This document shows positions 14,202 through 22,675 of a stretch of 64,000 bases of DNA, piece after piece (the first letter of the stretch is position 1; every line of letters begins with the position of its first letter). The notes under the pieces were generated by a model. It made no database searches. It was given only the letters and a program-made list of their open reading frames with translations, and was not told where the DNA came from. The stretch is from contig NZ_CP060825.1 of the NCBI RefSeq assembly GCF_014489615.1, positions 6,928,001-6,992,000 on the forward strand. The letters are read 5' to 3'. This DNA comes from Streptomyces genisteinicus. Its GTDB lineage: Bacteria > Actinomycetota > Actinomycetes > Streptomycetales > Streptomycetaceae. The position numbers and the translations under genes are program-made.

Positions 14202-15644
14202 TCAGTCCGCCGCCACCTCCGAGCGGTCGCCCGCCCAGAGGGTGTGGAACGCCCCCTCGCGGTCGGTCCGGCGGTAGGTGTGCGCCCCGAAGAAGTCGCG
14301 CTGCCCCTGGGTGAGCGCGGCCGGCAGCCGGTCGGCGCGCAGCGCGTCGTAGTACGCCAGAGCCGCCGAGAAGCCCGGCGTCGGCACCCCCTGCCGCGCC
14401 GCGGTGGCCACCACCTCGCGCCAGTCGTCCTGCGCGGCTGCGATCTCCTCCCGGAACAGCTTGTCCGTCAGGAGGCTCGGCAGACCGGGGCGGGTGTCGT
14501 ACGCCTCGCGGATCCGGTCCAGGAACGCGGCCCGGATGATGCACCCCGCCCGCCAGATGGCCGCCACCGCACCCGGGTCGACCTCCCAGCCGTACTCCTC
14601 GCTCCCCGCCCGCACCTGGTGGAAGCCCTGCGTGTACGACACGATCTTGGACGCGTACAGCGCCTGCTCCACCCGGTCCGCGAAGCGGGCCGCCGCCTCC
14701 TCGTCCAGTGCCGCGGGACCGGGCCCCGGCAGGCCGCGGGAGCTCTCGCGCAGTTCCGCGTGGCCCGACAGGGAGCGGGCGAACACGGCCTCTGCGATCC
14801 CCGACACCGGCACCCCCAGGTCGAGCGCGGTCTGCACGGTCCACCGGCCGGTGCCCTTCTGCTCGGCCCGGTCGGCGACCACGTCGACGAACGGCTCGCC
14901 CGTCGCCGCGTCCGTGTGCGCCAGCACCTCCGCCGTGATCTCGATCAGGTACGAGTCCAGCCGCCCGGTGTTCCAGGTGCGGAACGTCTCCGCGATCCGG
15001 GCGGGGGAGTACCCGGCGACCGCCCGGAGCAGGTGGTACGCCTCGGCGATCAGCTGCATGTCGGCGTACTCGATGCCGTTGTGGACCATCTTCACGAAGT
15101 GCCCTGCGCCGTCGGGCCCGACATGGGTGACGCACGGCGTGCCGTCCGGCGCCCGCGCGGCGATCCGCTCCAGCAGCGGACCGAGCGCCTCGTACGACGC
15201 CGCCGAACCGCCCGGCATGATGCTCGGCCCGTTCAGCGCGCCCTCCTCGCCGCCGGACACCCCGACCCCGACGAAGTGGATGCCGCGCTCGCGCAGCGCC
15301 TTCTCCCGCCGCCGGGTGTCCGCGAAGTGGGCGTTTCCGCCGTCGATCACGATGTCCCCCTCCTCCAGCAGGGGCGCGAATTCCTCGATCACCGCGTCCG
15401 TGGCGTCGCCGGCCTTCACCATGATCATCAGGCGGCGGGGCCGCTCCAGGGCCGCGACGAACTCCTCCGCGGACTCGCAGGCGACGAACGAGCCCTCGTC
15501 GCCGAAGTCGTCGACCAACGCCCTGGTCCGGGAGGCCGTCCGGTTGTGGACGGCGACGGTCAGCCCGTTCCGCGCGAAGTTGCGGGCGAGATTGCGGCCC
15601 ATCACCGCGAGTCCGGTGACACCGATGCGGGCGGTTCCACTCAT
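14202..15644 (-). CDS. gnd: 6-phosphogluconate dehydrogenase (decarboxylating), long form
   Basis: Gnd oxidises and decarboxylates 6-phosphogluconate to ribulose-5-phosphate and NADPH in the pentose phosphate pathway. The 480-residue protein is the full-length form: GVTGLAVMGRNLARN (8-22) binds the nucleotide, GVGVSGGEEGA is the substrate loop, HFVKMVHNGIEY carries the catalytic lysine and the C-terminal half is helical. Many Streptomyces also have a short 290-residue form elsewhere. ATG 15644 has AGGAG upstream. It is divergent from a ROK regulator 273 bases away, which may control it. Confidence 0.95.
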   Translation of the reverse strand: MSGTARIGVTGLAVMGRNLARNFARNGLTVAVHNRTASRTRALVDDFGDEGSFVACESAEEFVAALERPRRLMIMVKAGDATDAVIEEFAPLLEEGDIVIDGGNAHFADTRRREKALRERGIHFVGVGVSGGEEGALNGPSIMPGGSAASYEALGPLLERIAARAPDGTPCVTHVGPDGAGHFVKMVHNGIEYADMQLIAEAYHLLRAVAGYSPARIAETFRTWNTGRLDSYLIEITAEVLAHTDAATGEPFVDVVADRAEQKGTGRWTVQTALDLGVPVSGIAEAVFARSLSGHAELRESSRGLPGPGPAALDEEAAARFADRVEQALYASKIVSYTQGFHQVRAGSEEYGWEVDPGAVAAIWRAGCIIRAAFLDRIREAYDTRPGLPSLLTDKLFREEIAAAQDDWREVVATAARQGVPTPGFSAALAYYDALRADRLPAALTQGQRDFFGAHTYRRTDREGAFHTLWAGDRSEVAAD

Positions 15645-15917
15645 GCGATCGCTCCTGGAGTCGTTCGGGTGCTGCCTGTGCGGGGCGAGTGCCCGCGGAC
15701 CGGAACCGGAACCCCGCCGGGTCCGCAACCGCCGCCGGGTCCGGAGCCCCGCAGGGTCCGAAGCCCCGCCGCGGCCGCCGCGCCGCCCGCCGCCGGGCGG
15801 CGCGCGTCGTGCCGGTGGATACGTGCGGGCGGGCCGTCCGCCTCACCGCATCCTCGGTGGAGGGCGGGCGGATCGCCCGCCGGGGACTGGGTATCTTGCT
15901 CCGAGGGAAGGAGCACG

Positions 15918-17216
15918 ATGGCGGAGCGCGACAGACGGACAGTGCGTGACCTGCGGCGGGGGAATCGGGCCAGGGTCCTGGAGCGGGTGTACTTCGGCGG
16001 CCCCGCGAGCCGCCAGGAGCTCGGGCCGGCCACCGCGCTCAGCTCCGGATCGATCAGCAACGTCGTCTCCGAACTCGTCGCCGAGGGCGTTCTGGAGGAA
16101 GCCGGCGTCGTCGACTCCGACGGCGGACGCCCGCGCACGCTGCTGCGGGTCGCCCCCGCGAGCGGGCTGCTCGTCGGTGTGGACATCGGCGAGACCCGGG
16201 TGCGCGTCGAGCTCTTCGACCTCTCGCTCACCGAACTCGGCCGCGCCGAGCGACCCCTGGACCGGCACGGGTACGACGTGGAGCGGGTGGTCGCCCATGT
16301 GCGCGCCGGGGTCGGCCGGGTCCTCGGCGACGCCGGGGCGGACACCGCGCGCCTGCTCGGGATCGGCGTGGGCGTGCCGGGACTCGTCGAGCAGGACCCC
16401 GCCGCGGGCGGCGCCGTCGTCCACGGCCAGACCATCGGCTGGGACGCCGTCCCCTTCGAACGGCTGCTCCGGGAGGCCGTGGACATCCCCGACGACGTCC
16501 CGCTCTTCATCGACAACGGCGCCAAGACGCTCGGCCAGGCGGAGATGTGGTTCGGCGGGGGGCGGGGGGCGTCGACCGCCGCCGTCGCGCTGATCGGATC
16601 CGGCGTCGGCGCGTCCGTCGTCCAGTCCGCCGACCCCGGCGGGGCCGCGCGGCCGCAGGCTGTGGAATGGGGGCACACCACCGTGCGCATCCGCGGCCGC
16701 CGCTGCCGGTGCGGCGCGGCGGGCTGCCTGGAGGCGTACGTGGGCGCCGCCGCGCTGCGCGAGCGCTGGCAGGAGGCGGGCGCCGAACTGCCCGCCGACG
16801 CCGGTGACGAGGCGGTCCTCGCGGCACTGCTCGCCGCCGCCTTCCCCGAGGACGGCTCCGCTCCGGACGCCCGCGCCGCGGCCCTCCTCGACGAGACGGC
16901 CGAGTACCTGGGAGCCGCCGTCGCCGACCTCGTCAACCTCTTCTGTCCGGAACGTGTCCTCCTGGGAGGCTGGGCCGGGCTGCTCCTCGGACCGCGGCTG
17001 CTCCCCGGCGTACGCCGTCACGCCGAGGCGTACGCGCTGCGCCACGCGGCGTCCCGCACCACGATCGAGCTGGGCAGACTCGGCCCGGACGCGGTGACGG
17101 TGGGGGCGGCGACGCTGCCGCTGTCGGACTTCCTCGGCCGTGGCGGGAGCCGCCGCCCGCCGAGTGCGCCCCGCGCACCCGTTCCCGAGGGCGGGATCCG
17201 GTCACTCTGGGGCTGA
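15918..17216 (+). CDS. ROK-family transcriptional regulator
   Basis: This 432-residue protein joins an N-terminal winged helix (about 10-75, with RQELGPATALSSGSISNVVSELV) to a ROK sugar-kinase-like domain. The ROK zinc motif is RCRCGAAGCLEAYVG, and GVDIGETRVRVELFD is the phosphate-binding start. Such proteins usually repress sugar genes and respond to a sugar or sugar phosphate. GGGAAGGAG precedes ATG 15918. The divergent neighbour is gnd, so a link to pentose-phosphate flux is possible but unproven. The C-terminus is a short Arg/Pro tail. Confidence 0.9.
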   Translation: MAERDRRTVRDLRRGNRARVLERVYFGGPASRQELGPATALSSGSISNVVSELVAEGVLEEAGVVDSDGGRPRTLLRVAPASGLLVGVDIGETRVRVELFDLSLTELGRAERPLDRHGYDVERVVAHVRAGVGRVLGDAGADTARLLGIGVGVPGLVEQDPAAGGAVVHGQTIGWDAVPFERLLREAVDIPDDVPLFIDNGAKTLGQAEMWFGGGRGASTAAVALIGSGVGASVVQSADPGGAARPQAVEWGHTTVRIRGRRCRCGAAGCLEAYVGAAALRERWQEAGAELPADAGDEAVLAALLAAAFPEDGSAPDARAAALLDETAEYLGAAVADLVNLFCPERVLLGGWAGLLLGPRLLPGVRRHAEAYALRHAASRTTIELGRLGPDAVTVGAATLPLSDFLGRGGSRRPPSAPRAPVPEGGIRSLWG

Positions 17217-17303
17217 AGCCTTGTCACCCTGCGTATGCGCGCCCTACGTTGGCCGCTTGCGGCATGACCTGCATGCGTGACCTACAGCTGGTGGGGGAGC
17301 AAC

Positions 17304-18557
17304 ATGGCCGGAACCGGTCGACACCGTCGTTATCAGCCGAGTCGGCTCAACAGGGCGTCACTCACGGTCACGGCGGGCGGGGCCGGCATGGCCCTTCCGC
17401 TGGTCGGAGCGGGCACGGCGGACGCCGCCTCCGTGGACACCTGGGAGAAGGTCGCCGCCTGCGAGTCGACCGGCAACTGGTCGGTCAACACGGGCAACGG
17501 CCACTACGGCGGACTCCAGTTCAGCCAGTCCACGTGGGAGGCGTACGGCGGCACCCGGTACGCCCCGCGCGCCGACCTCGCCACCAAGGACCAGCAGATC
17601 GCGATCGCCGAGAAGGTCCTGGAGGGCCAGGGCCCCCGGGCATGGCCCTCCTGCTCGCAGCAGGCCGGTCTCGCCCGCGGCGGCGACGCCCCGGGCGTCG
17701 CGCCGGCCTCGCACACCGCCGCCCGCCCGGCGGCCGCCCCCAAGGCGACCCCGACGACGGTGCCCACCCAGCGCGAGGGGTACACGGTCGCGCGCGGCGA
17801 CTCGCTGTCGGGCATCGCCGAACGGCAGCAGGTCGACGGCGGCTGGCAGCGGCTCTACCAGCAGAACCGCGCGACCGTCGGCGACGATCCGAACCTCATC
17901 TTCCCGGGACAGCGCCTGGTGCTGCGCGCCCCCGCCAAGGCCGCCGACCGGCCGGACAGCGGACGCCCCGCGGCCGGGAAGCCGGCGAAGCCGTCCGCCG
18001 AGCGCGGCAAGCAGGCGCCGGCCCCGGAGCGGAAGACCGCGCCGAAGCCCGAGGCGAAGCCGGACCGGAAGACGCCCGCGCCGAAGACCGAGGCGGCGCC
18101 GAGACCGAAGCCGAAGACCCAGCAGACGAAGACGCGCACGGAGGAGAGGAAGTCCGGCTTCAGCGCGCCCGTCTCCGCCGGGCCCTCCACCGCCTACCGC
18201 AAGTCGGGCAGCTCCTGGTCCAGCGGCTACCACACGGGCGTCGACTTCGCCGTCCCCACCGGGACGTCCGTGAAGGCGGTCACCTCGGGGAAGGTCGTCT
18301 CCGCCGGCTGGGCCGGCGCGTACGGCTACGAGGTGGTCATCCGCCACCACGACGGCCGCTACAGCCAGTACGCCCACCTCTCCGCGCTGAACGTGCGTGC
18401 CGGCCAGCAGGTGGCCCCTGGCCAGCGCATCGCCCGCTCAGGATCCACCGGGAACAGCACGGGGCCCCATCTCCACTTCGAGATCAGGACCGGTCCCGGC
18501 TACGGATCGGACATCGATCCGCTCGCCTACCTCCGGTCCGGCGGCGTGTCGGTCTGA
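17304..18557 (+). CDS. rpfD: secreted Rpf-LysM-M23 cell-wall hydrolase
   Basis: This 417-residue exported protein has three wall domains. A signal sequence ends near ADA (40-43). The Rpf (resuscitation-promoting factor) transglycosylase-like domain has the catalytic glutamate in AACESTGNW (E54) and GGLQFSQSTW. A LysM domain starts at GYTVARGDSLSGIAE. A long Lys/Pro/Ala-rich linker leads to an M23 endopeptidase domain with GVDFAVPTG and HLHFE. It should cut both glycan and peptide in peptidoglycan, as needed in spore germination. The symbol follows my memory that the S. coelicolor Rpf with an M23 domain is RpfD, next to gnd. GGGGGAG lies five bases before ATG 17304. Confidence 0.88.
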   Translation: MAGTGRHRRYQPSRLNRASLTVTAGGAGMALPLVGAGTADAASVDTWEKVAACESTGNWSVNTGNGHYGGLQFSQSTWEAYGGTRYAPRADLATKDQQIAIAEKVLEGQGPRAWPSCSQQAGLARGGDAPGVAPASHTAARPAAAPKATPTTVPTQREGYTVARGDSLSGIAERQQVDGGWQRLYQQNRATVGDDPNLIFPGQRLVLRAPAKAADRPDSGRPAAGKPAKPSAERGKQAPAPERKTAPKPEAKPDRKTPAPKTEAAPRPKPKTQQTKTRTEERKSGFSAPVSAGPSTAYRKSGSSWSSGYHTGVDFAVPTGTSVKAVTSGKVVSAGWAGAYGYEVVIRHHDGRYSQYAHLSALNVRAGQQVAPGQRIARSGSTGNSTGPHLHFEIRTGPGYGSDIDPLAYLRSGGVSV

Positions 18558-19511
18558 GGCCTCGCGGCCGGGCCGCTCCGCTGCCCGGCCCCGGGCCCGC
18601 TGCGCGGCCACCAGCCCTCCCGGAGTGGTTCCGCCCCGGACCTCTGAGCGGACGTCCGGGGCGTCCGCTCGGGGCGTGCCCCCGTCGGAGCCGAGACGCT
18701 CGACGGTGAGCAGCACCAGGCCGCCGGCCGCCAGCGCCCCGCATGCGAGCGCGAGCACCGTCCCCGTCACGCCGTAGCGGAAGTCCTCGCCGAACAGGGT
18801 GATCCCCACCGCGGCCGCGACCACGGGGTTGACGACGGTGACCGTGGCGAGCGGGGCCGCGAGCCCCGAGCCGCGGTAGGACGCCTGGGAGAGCAGCAGG
18901 CCCGCGACGGCGAGCACGGCGATCACGGACATGGCCGGCCACTGTGCGAACGGCACACCCCAGCTCCAGTCGACGGCGACCGTCTTGGTGAAGACCGAGG
19001 CGATCCCGAACGCGACGCCCGCCCCCGCCGCCAGCAGCACGCTGCGCAGTACCGGCCGGTGGACGCCCTGCGCCGTCAGGAAGAGCAGGGCCACCACACC
19101 GAGCGCCGCGCCCGCGAGCACGCCGCGCTGACCGGTTCCCAGGGTGTGCGAGCCGTTGCCCCCGGTCAGCGCCAGCAGCCCGGCGAGGCCGGCCGTCGCC
19201 ATGACCGCGCCGCGCCAGGCGGTGGCGCCCGCCCGCCGCCGTACGAACACGGCGGCCATCGGCAGCGCGAAGACGATGGTCAGGGCTCCCAGCGGCTGCA
19301 CCAGGCTCAGCGGCCCGTAGGCGAGGGCGATCACGTGCAGGACGGCGCCCACGCCGTTCAGCGCCACGGCGATCCACCATCCCGTGTGGTGCAGCGGTGC
19401 ATAGGGTCGGGAGGGCGTCGTGGTCGCCACCTGCTCCTGGAGGATCGCCCCGGCCGCGTAGGCGACCGCGGAGACCAGTGACAGGAGCACGGACAGCGCG
19501 AGGGAACTCAT
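18438..19511 (-). CDS. DMT (EamA-type) transporter
   Basis: This 357-residue inner-membrane protein has about ten hydrophobic helices, starting with SLALSVLLSLVSAVAYAAGA, and motifs such as LAYGPLSLVQPLGALTIVFA typical of the drug/metabolite transporter superfamily. The substrate is unknown. The last 70 or so residues are hydrophilic and Arg/Gly rich. That part runs antisense into the last 120 bases of the rpfD-like gene, so either the two genes truly overlap tail to tail or the tail is simple read-through of GC-rich sequence. ATG 19511 is the only good start. Confidence 0.8.
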   Translation of the reverse strand: MSSLALSVLLSLVSAVAYAAGAILQEQVATTTPSRPYAPLHHTGWWIAVALNGVGAVLHVIALAYGPLSLVQPLGALTIVFALPMAAVFVRRRAGATAWRGAVMATAGLAGLLALTGGNGSHTLGTGQRGVLAGAALGVVALLFLTAQGVHRPVLRSVLLAAGAGVAFGIASVFTKTVAVDWSWGVPFAQWPAMSVIAVLAVAGLLLSQASYRGSGLAAPLATVTVVNPVVAAAVGITLFGEDFRYGVTGTVLALACGALAAGGLVLLTVERLGSDGGTPRADAPDVRSEVRGGTTPGGLVAAQRARGRAAERPGREASDRHAAGPEVGERIDVRSVAGTGPDLEVEMGPRAVPGGS

Positions 19512-19566
19512 GGGACCACCCTGTCCCCCTTCTGGGCTCACGTCGTCGTTCTTGAGCAGGCACTTG

Positions 19567-19590
19567 CCCGTACTGCTGCGGTAGTACGGG
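19567..19590. repeat. inverted repeat upstream of the DMT gene
   Basis: CCCGTACT (19567-19574) and AGTACGGG (19583-19590) are perfect 8-base arms around 8 bases. It lies about 55 bases upstream of the DMT start, where an operator could sit. No regulator is encoded next to it. Confidence 0.45.
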
Positions 19591-20193
19591 CATACGCCCC
19601 AGGTCCCCCTTCCGGTGGGGCGCGCAGGCGCCCGGGGACGGCGCGGGCGGCGCGACGCGCCCGGTTCACCCCCCAGTATCCGACGCGCCCCTCCCTGCCG
19701 CGCGCTGCCGGAACGTGCCGCCCGGGGCGCCAGCGGGCACCCCGGGGGAGCGGCGGCTGCACGGCCGCCGCGGGAGGCTGGTACTGCGGGGCAACGGTGC
19801 CCGCCGCGAGGGGGCACGGGGGCGCACGACGACGGTCGCGCGCCCGAACCGCGACCGGCACCCGGGACCGGAGCCGAACCGGCCTCGGGCTCGTGGCCGA
19901 GCAGGGGAAGGCATTCCGCCGCCGTCCCCGGGGCGCGTCCCTCCGAGGCGCGCCCGCGCGCCCGCGTGCCGGCCCGCCACCCGCGACCGGAGCTGAAGCC
20001 GGACCAGAGCCGGAGCCGGAGCGAGAGGAGCCGGGCCTCGACTGCGACCGGAACCCGGTCCCACCACCGGAACCCGGTCCCGCCACCGCCACCGATCCCG
20101 CCGGCGGGCCCGGTCCGGGCCCGCGAGCGGGGCAGCGGGCCGCCCGTCGTGCGCCGTCCGCACGGCGGACGGCCCGCCGGCCGTGGCCGCCCC

Positions 20194-20231
20194 GGTAGGG
20201 CATGCCGGACCCCCGTCCGGCATGCCCTACC
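20194..20231. terminator. orphan strong hairpin
   Basis: Perfect 17-bp arms (20194-20210 and 20215-20231) surround a CCCC loop. It has the form of a factor-independent terminator but lies between the starts of two divergent genes, so no annotated transcript ends here. Confidence 0.65.
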
Positions 20232-20530
20232 CCCCTTGGTAGTGGCTCTGCGGCTGTGCCGGGACACATAGTGCGGTCTGTGCGGGCCTCCGCGGGTGTG
20301 CTCGGCGAAAGCTGGCGCGAATCGCATGCCGTGGGCGACCGGGTGAAACCCGTCCCCTCCGCCCCAGGTGGCGGCCGGTACGGCGACGCTCCGTGCGGTG
20401 CAAGGCGACAAGCGGTTGCGTTCCCGTCCGCAACCGCCACAGGTCTAGTCCAATATGCCGGCGCCTGCCCGCTGATTTCGGCCAGCGCCCCGCAGGTCCC
20501 CGCCTCCTGGTCCGCAGTGACGGGAGTCAT

Positions 20531-20560
20531 TTGGCCCGCACCCCCGACCGTCGGTAAAAT
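20531..20560 (+). promoter_or_regulatory. promoter of the zinc-ribbon SDR gene
   Basis: TTGGCC (20531-20536) and TAAAAT (20555-20560) are 18 bases apart, in a locally AT-richer patch. The start codon is about 50 bases further on. Confidence 0.5.
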
Positions 20561-20608
20561 CGCGCTTTTGAAACCGCGCATTCGAGTGATCGAGGAACAA
20601 CGACGGCG

Positions 20609-22075
20609 ATGACCCTGACCGACGACAGCCCCGTGGCCTACGGCCCGGGCATCGACCCCGAGCGTCTCGCCGTCTGCCTCAGCGTGCTCGACGAGCTCGA
20701 CAAGCTGGAGGTCGACCACCCCGACGCCATCGCCGTGCGCCGGGCGACGGCCGGCATCTACCGCACGGTCAAGCAGCGCCGCCGCCAGGAGCGGCGGGCC
20801 GCCAAGACCGCCCACGACCGTGCCGTGACCGAGGCCACCGCCACCGGCTCCGCCGAGCGGATCGACGACGAGACCCAGGGCCTGCTGCCCTCGTCCTCGA
20901 CGGTCGGCGAGATCGCGGGGATACTCCGCCGCCCCCGGTCCTGCTACATCTGCAAGAGCCGCTACGTCGAGGTCGACGCCTTCTACCACCAGCTGTGCCA
21001 GCCGTGCGCCGCCGAGAACCGCATGCGGCGCGACGCCGGTGCCGACCTCACCGGCAAGCGGGCGCTCCTCACCGGTGGCCGCGCCAAGATCGGCATGTAC
21101 ATCGCGCTGCGGCTGCTGCGCGACGGCGCGCACACGACCATCACCACCCGGTTCCCGAACGACGCCATCCGCCGCTTCAAGGCGATGCCGGACAGCGCCG
21201 ACTGGATCCACCGCCTCAAGATCGTCGGAATCGACCTCCGCGACCCGGCCCAGGTCGTCGCCCTGGCGGACTCGGTGGCCGCCGAGGGGCCGCTCGACAT
21301 CCTGATCAACAACGCCGCCCAGACCGTCCGCCGCTCGCCCCAGGCGTACAGCGAACTGGTCGCCGCCGAGTCCGCCCCGCTTCCCGCGGGCGAGCTCCCG
21401 CCCGCGCAGGTGATCGGCACCTTCGGCAGCGGCGCCGTCGACTCCGTCGCCGCCCTCCCGGTCTCCGCCGGCGAGGGGCTGCGCGCCCAGGAGATCACCG
21501 ACCTCGCGCTCGTCAGCGGCTCCGCCTCGCTGGAGCGCATCGCCGCCGGCACCGCGATCGACGCGGGCGGCCTGGTGCCCGATCTGCACGACACCAACAG
21601 CTGGATCCAGACGGTCTCGGAGGTCGACCCGGTCGAGCTCCTGGAAGTGCAGCTCTGCAACTCCACGGCGCCGTTCATCCTGATCAGCAGGCTGCGGCCG
21701 GCCATGGCCGCCGCGGCGGGCCGCCGCAAGTACGTCGTGAACGTGTCGGCGATGGAAGGTGTCTTCAGCCGTGGCTACAAGGGTGCGGGCCACCCGCACA
21801 CCAACATGGCCAAGGCGGCGCTGAACATGCTGACCCGCACCAGCGCGCAGGAGATGTTCGAAAAGGACGGCATCCTGATGACGGCCGTGGACACCGGCTG
21901 GATCACCGACGAGCGGCCGCACCCGGACAAGATGCGCCTGGCGGAGGAGGGCTTCCACGCTCCGCTGGACCTCGTCGACGGCGCCGCCCGCGTGTACGAC
22001 CCGATCGTGCGGGGCGAGGCCGGCGAGGATCTGTTCGGTTGCTTCCTGAAGGACTACGCCCCCGCCAACTGGTGA
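20609..22075 (+). CDS. SDR oxidoreductase with N-terminal zinc ribbon
   Basis: This 488-residue protein has an unusual make-up. Residues 1-105 are helical and charged. A four-cysteine knuckle follows (SCYICK C112/C115 and CQPC C130/C133), then a short-chain dehydrogenase from about 145. The SDR part shows LTGGRAKIG (154-162), INNAAQTV, a serine in VNVSAMEG, and YKGAGHPHTNMAKAA with the catalytic Tyr and Lys. The segment between NNAA and the active site is longer than in a classical SDR. The substrate is unknown; the zinc ribbon could bind nucleic acid or a protein. GAGGA lies 12 bases before ATG 20609. It is a single-gene unit with its own promoter and terminator. Confidence 0.85.
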   Translation: MTLTDDSPVAYGPGIDPERLAVCLSVLDELDKLEVDHPDAIAVRRATAGIYRTVKQRRRQERRAAKTAHDRAVTEATATGSAERIDDETQGLLPSSSTVGEIAGILRRPRSCYICKSRYVEVDAFYHQLCQPCAAENRMRRDAGADLTGKRALLTGGRAKIGMYIALRLLRDGAHTTITTRFPNDAIRRFKAMPDSADWIHRLKIVGIDLRDPAQVVALADSVAAEGPLDILINNAAQTVRRSPQAYSELVAAESAPLPAGELPPAQVIGTFGSGAVDSVAALPVSAGEGLRAQEITDLALVSGSASLERIAAGTAIDAGGLVPDLHDTNSWIQTVSEVDPVELLEVQLCNSTAPFILISRLRPAMAAAAGRRKYVVNVSAMEGVFSRGYKGAGHPHTNMAKAALNMLTRTSAQEMFEKDGILMTAVDTGWITDERPHPDKMRLAEEGFHAPLDLVDGAARVYDPIVRGEAGEDLFGCFLKDYAPANW

Positions 22076-22135
22076 TCCTCCGCCGGAAACGGAATCCGGC
22101 AATCAGTGACAAGTCCTCTTCTTGTGGGACCTTTT

Positions 22136-22165
22136 CGACCGGTGCGCCAGCAGGCGCGCCGGTCG
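22136..22165 (+). terminator. terminator of the zinc-ribbon SDR gene
   Basis: CGACCGGTGCGCC (22136-22148) pairs with GGCGCGCCGGTCG (22153-22165), with one G-T wobble and a 4-base loop. A T-richer stretch follows. Confidence 0.8.
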
Positions 22166-22397
22166 TTGTCCATTTGGAGGGGGTCGTTGGCCTGAATTGG
22201 GCTGAATTCCGGGCCCCATCGAGCATGGCTCCGCTCATTTGGTTACGCTGGGGCGAATGGACGGCTCCAGGGACCCACTCGGTCCCCTCCGGCCGCCCCG
22301 GGACAGGTCCGCACCCGGCCGCGATCCCGCCAGAGTTGACGGCGCCACCGCGACCCAACTGCCCCCGTCCCTGTTACGCGACACAGAGGAGTGCGCG
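22166..22397. other. upstream region of the 56-residue peptide gene
   Basis: With the preceding terminator this makes a gap of about 320 bases between genes. No gene is recognised. The stretch around 22190-22245 is less GC-rich and may hold the promoter of the small gene, but I cannot name hexamers with confidence. Confidence 0.35.
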
Positions 22398-22568
22398 GTG
22401 ACACCAGATCTGAAGCACGAAACGCGGCCGTCGGAACGCGGCGGCGAACGGCCCCGCAGAGCCGACGAGATCCGCAACCTCGAGGTCTGGGCCCGTTCGG
22501 CCCCGATCCGACTGGCCGGGTACGAGGATGACCTCGCCGAGCCGCATATCCTGCAGGGCATCGACTGA
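22398..22568 (+). CDS. small acidic/basic peptide of unknown function (56 residues)
   Basis: A GTG at 22398 with GAGGAG six bases upstream opens a 56-residue frame. The basic N-terminal half is followed by a more ordered half, ADEIRNLEVWARSAPIRLAGY and EDDLAEPHILQGID, which looks protein-like. It has no cysteine, signal peptide or membrane helix. The leader-plus-core appearance recalls small peptide precursors, but no modification enzyme is beside it; the flanking genes are an SDR and a lipase maturation factor. I do not recognise a family. Confidence 0.55.
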   Translation: MTPDLKHETRPSERGGERPRRADEIRNLEVWARSAPIRLAGYEDDLAEPHILQGID

Positions 22569-22675
22569 GATCCGCGGTGCGGACCCGCGACGGCGGCCCC
22601 CCGCACCCGCTCACCAGTGCTGCGGCGCCGTGCCCCCGCCTTCCGGGCGGGGGCACGGCGCTGCCCGCACGTGCG

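Larger units (their letters stand above)
19512..20608. other. 1.1 kb gene-poor gap
   Basis: Open frames here are low-complexity Arg/Pro/Gly translations and none looks like a protein. The gap holds an inverted repeat CCCGTACT/AGTACGGG (19567-19590), many ACCGGAACCCGGTC-like short repeats (about 19840-20100), and an orphan 17-bp hairpin (20194-20231). It also holds a 9-bp-arm hairpin GCGGTTGCG/CGCAACCGC (20412-20437) and the promoter of the gene at 20609. An untranslated RNA is possible. Confidence 0.5.

Noticed and set aside
17217..17303. A c-di-AMP (ydaO-type) riboswitch before the rpf gene
   Set aside because: Such riboswitches precede some Streptomyces rpf genes, but only 87 bases separate the genes here and none of the conserved core segments is present.
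20320..20450. A cobalamin-like riboswitch (CCGGGTGAAACCCG and a hairpin)
   Set aside because: The stem-loop resembles one part of that riboswitch, but the required B12-box and other conserved segments are missing, and the downstream gene has no link to cobalamin.
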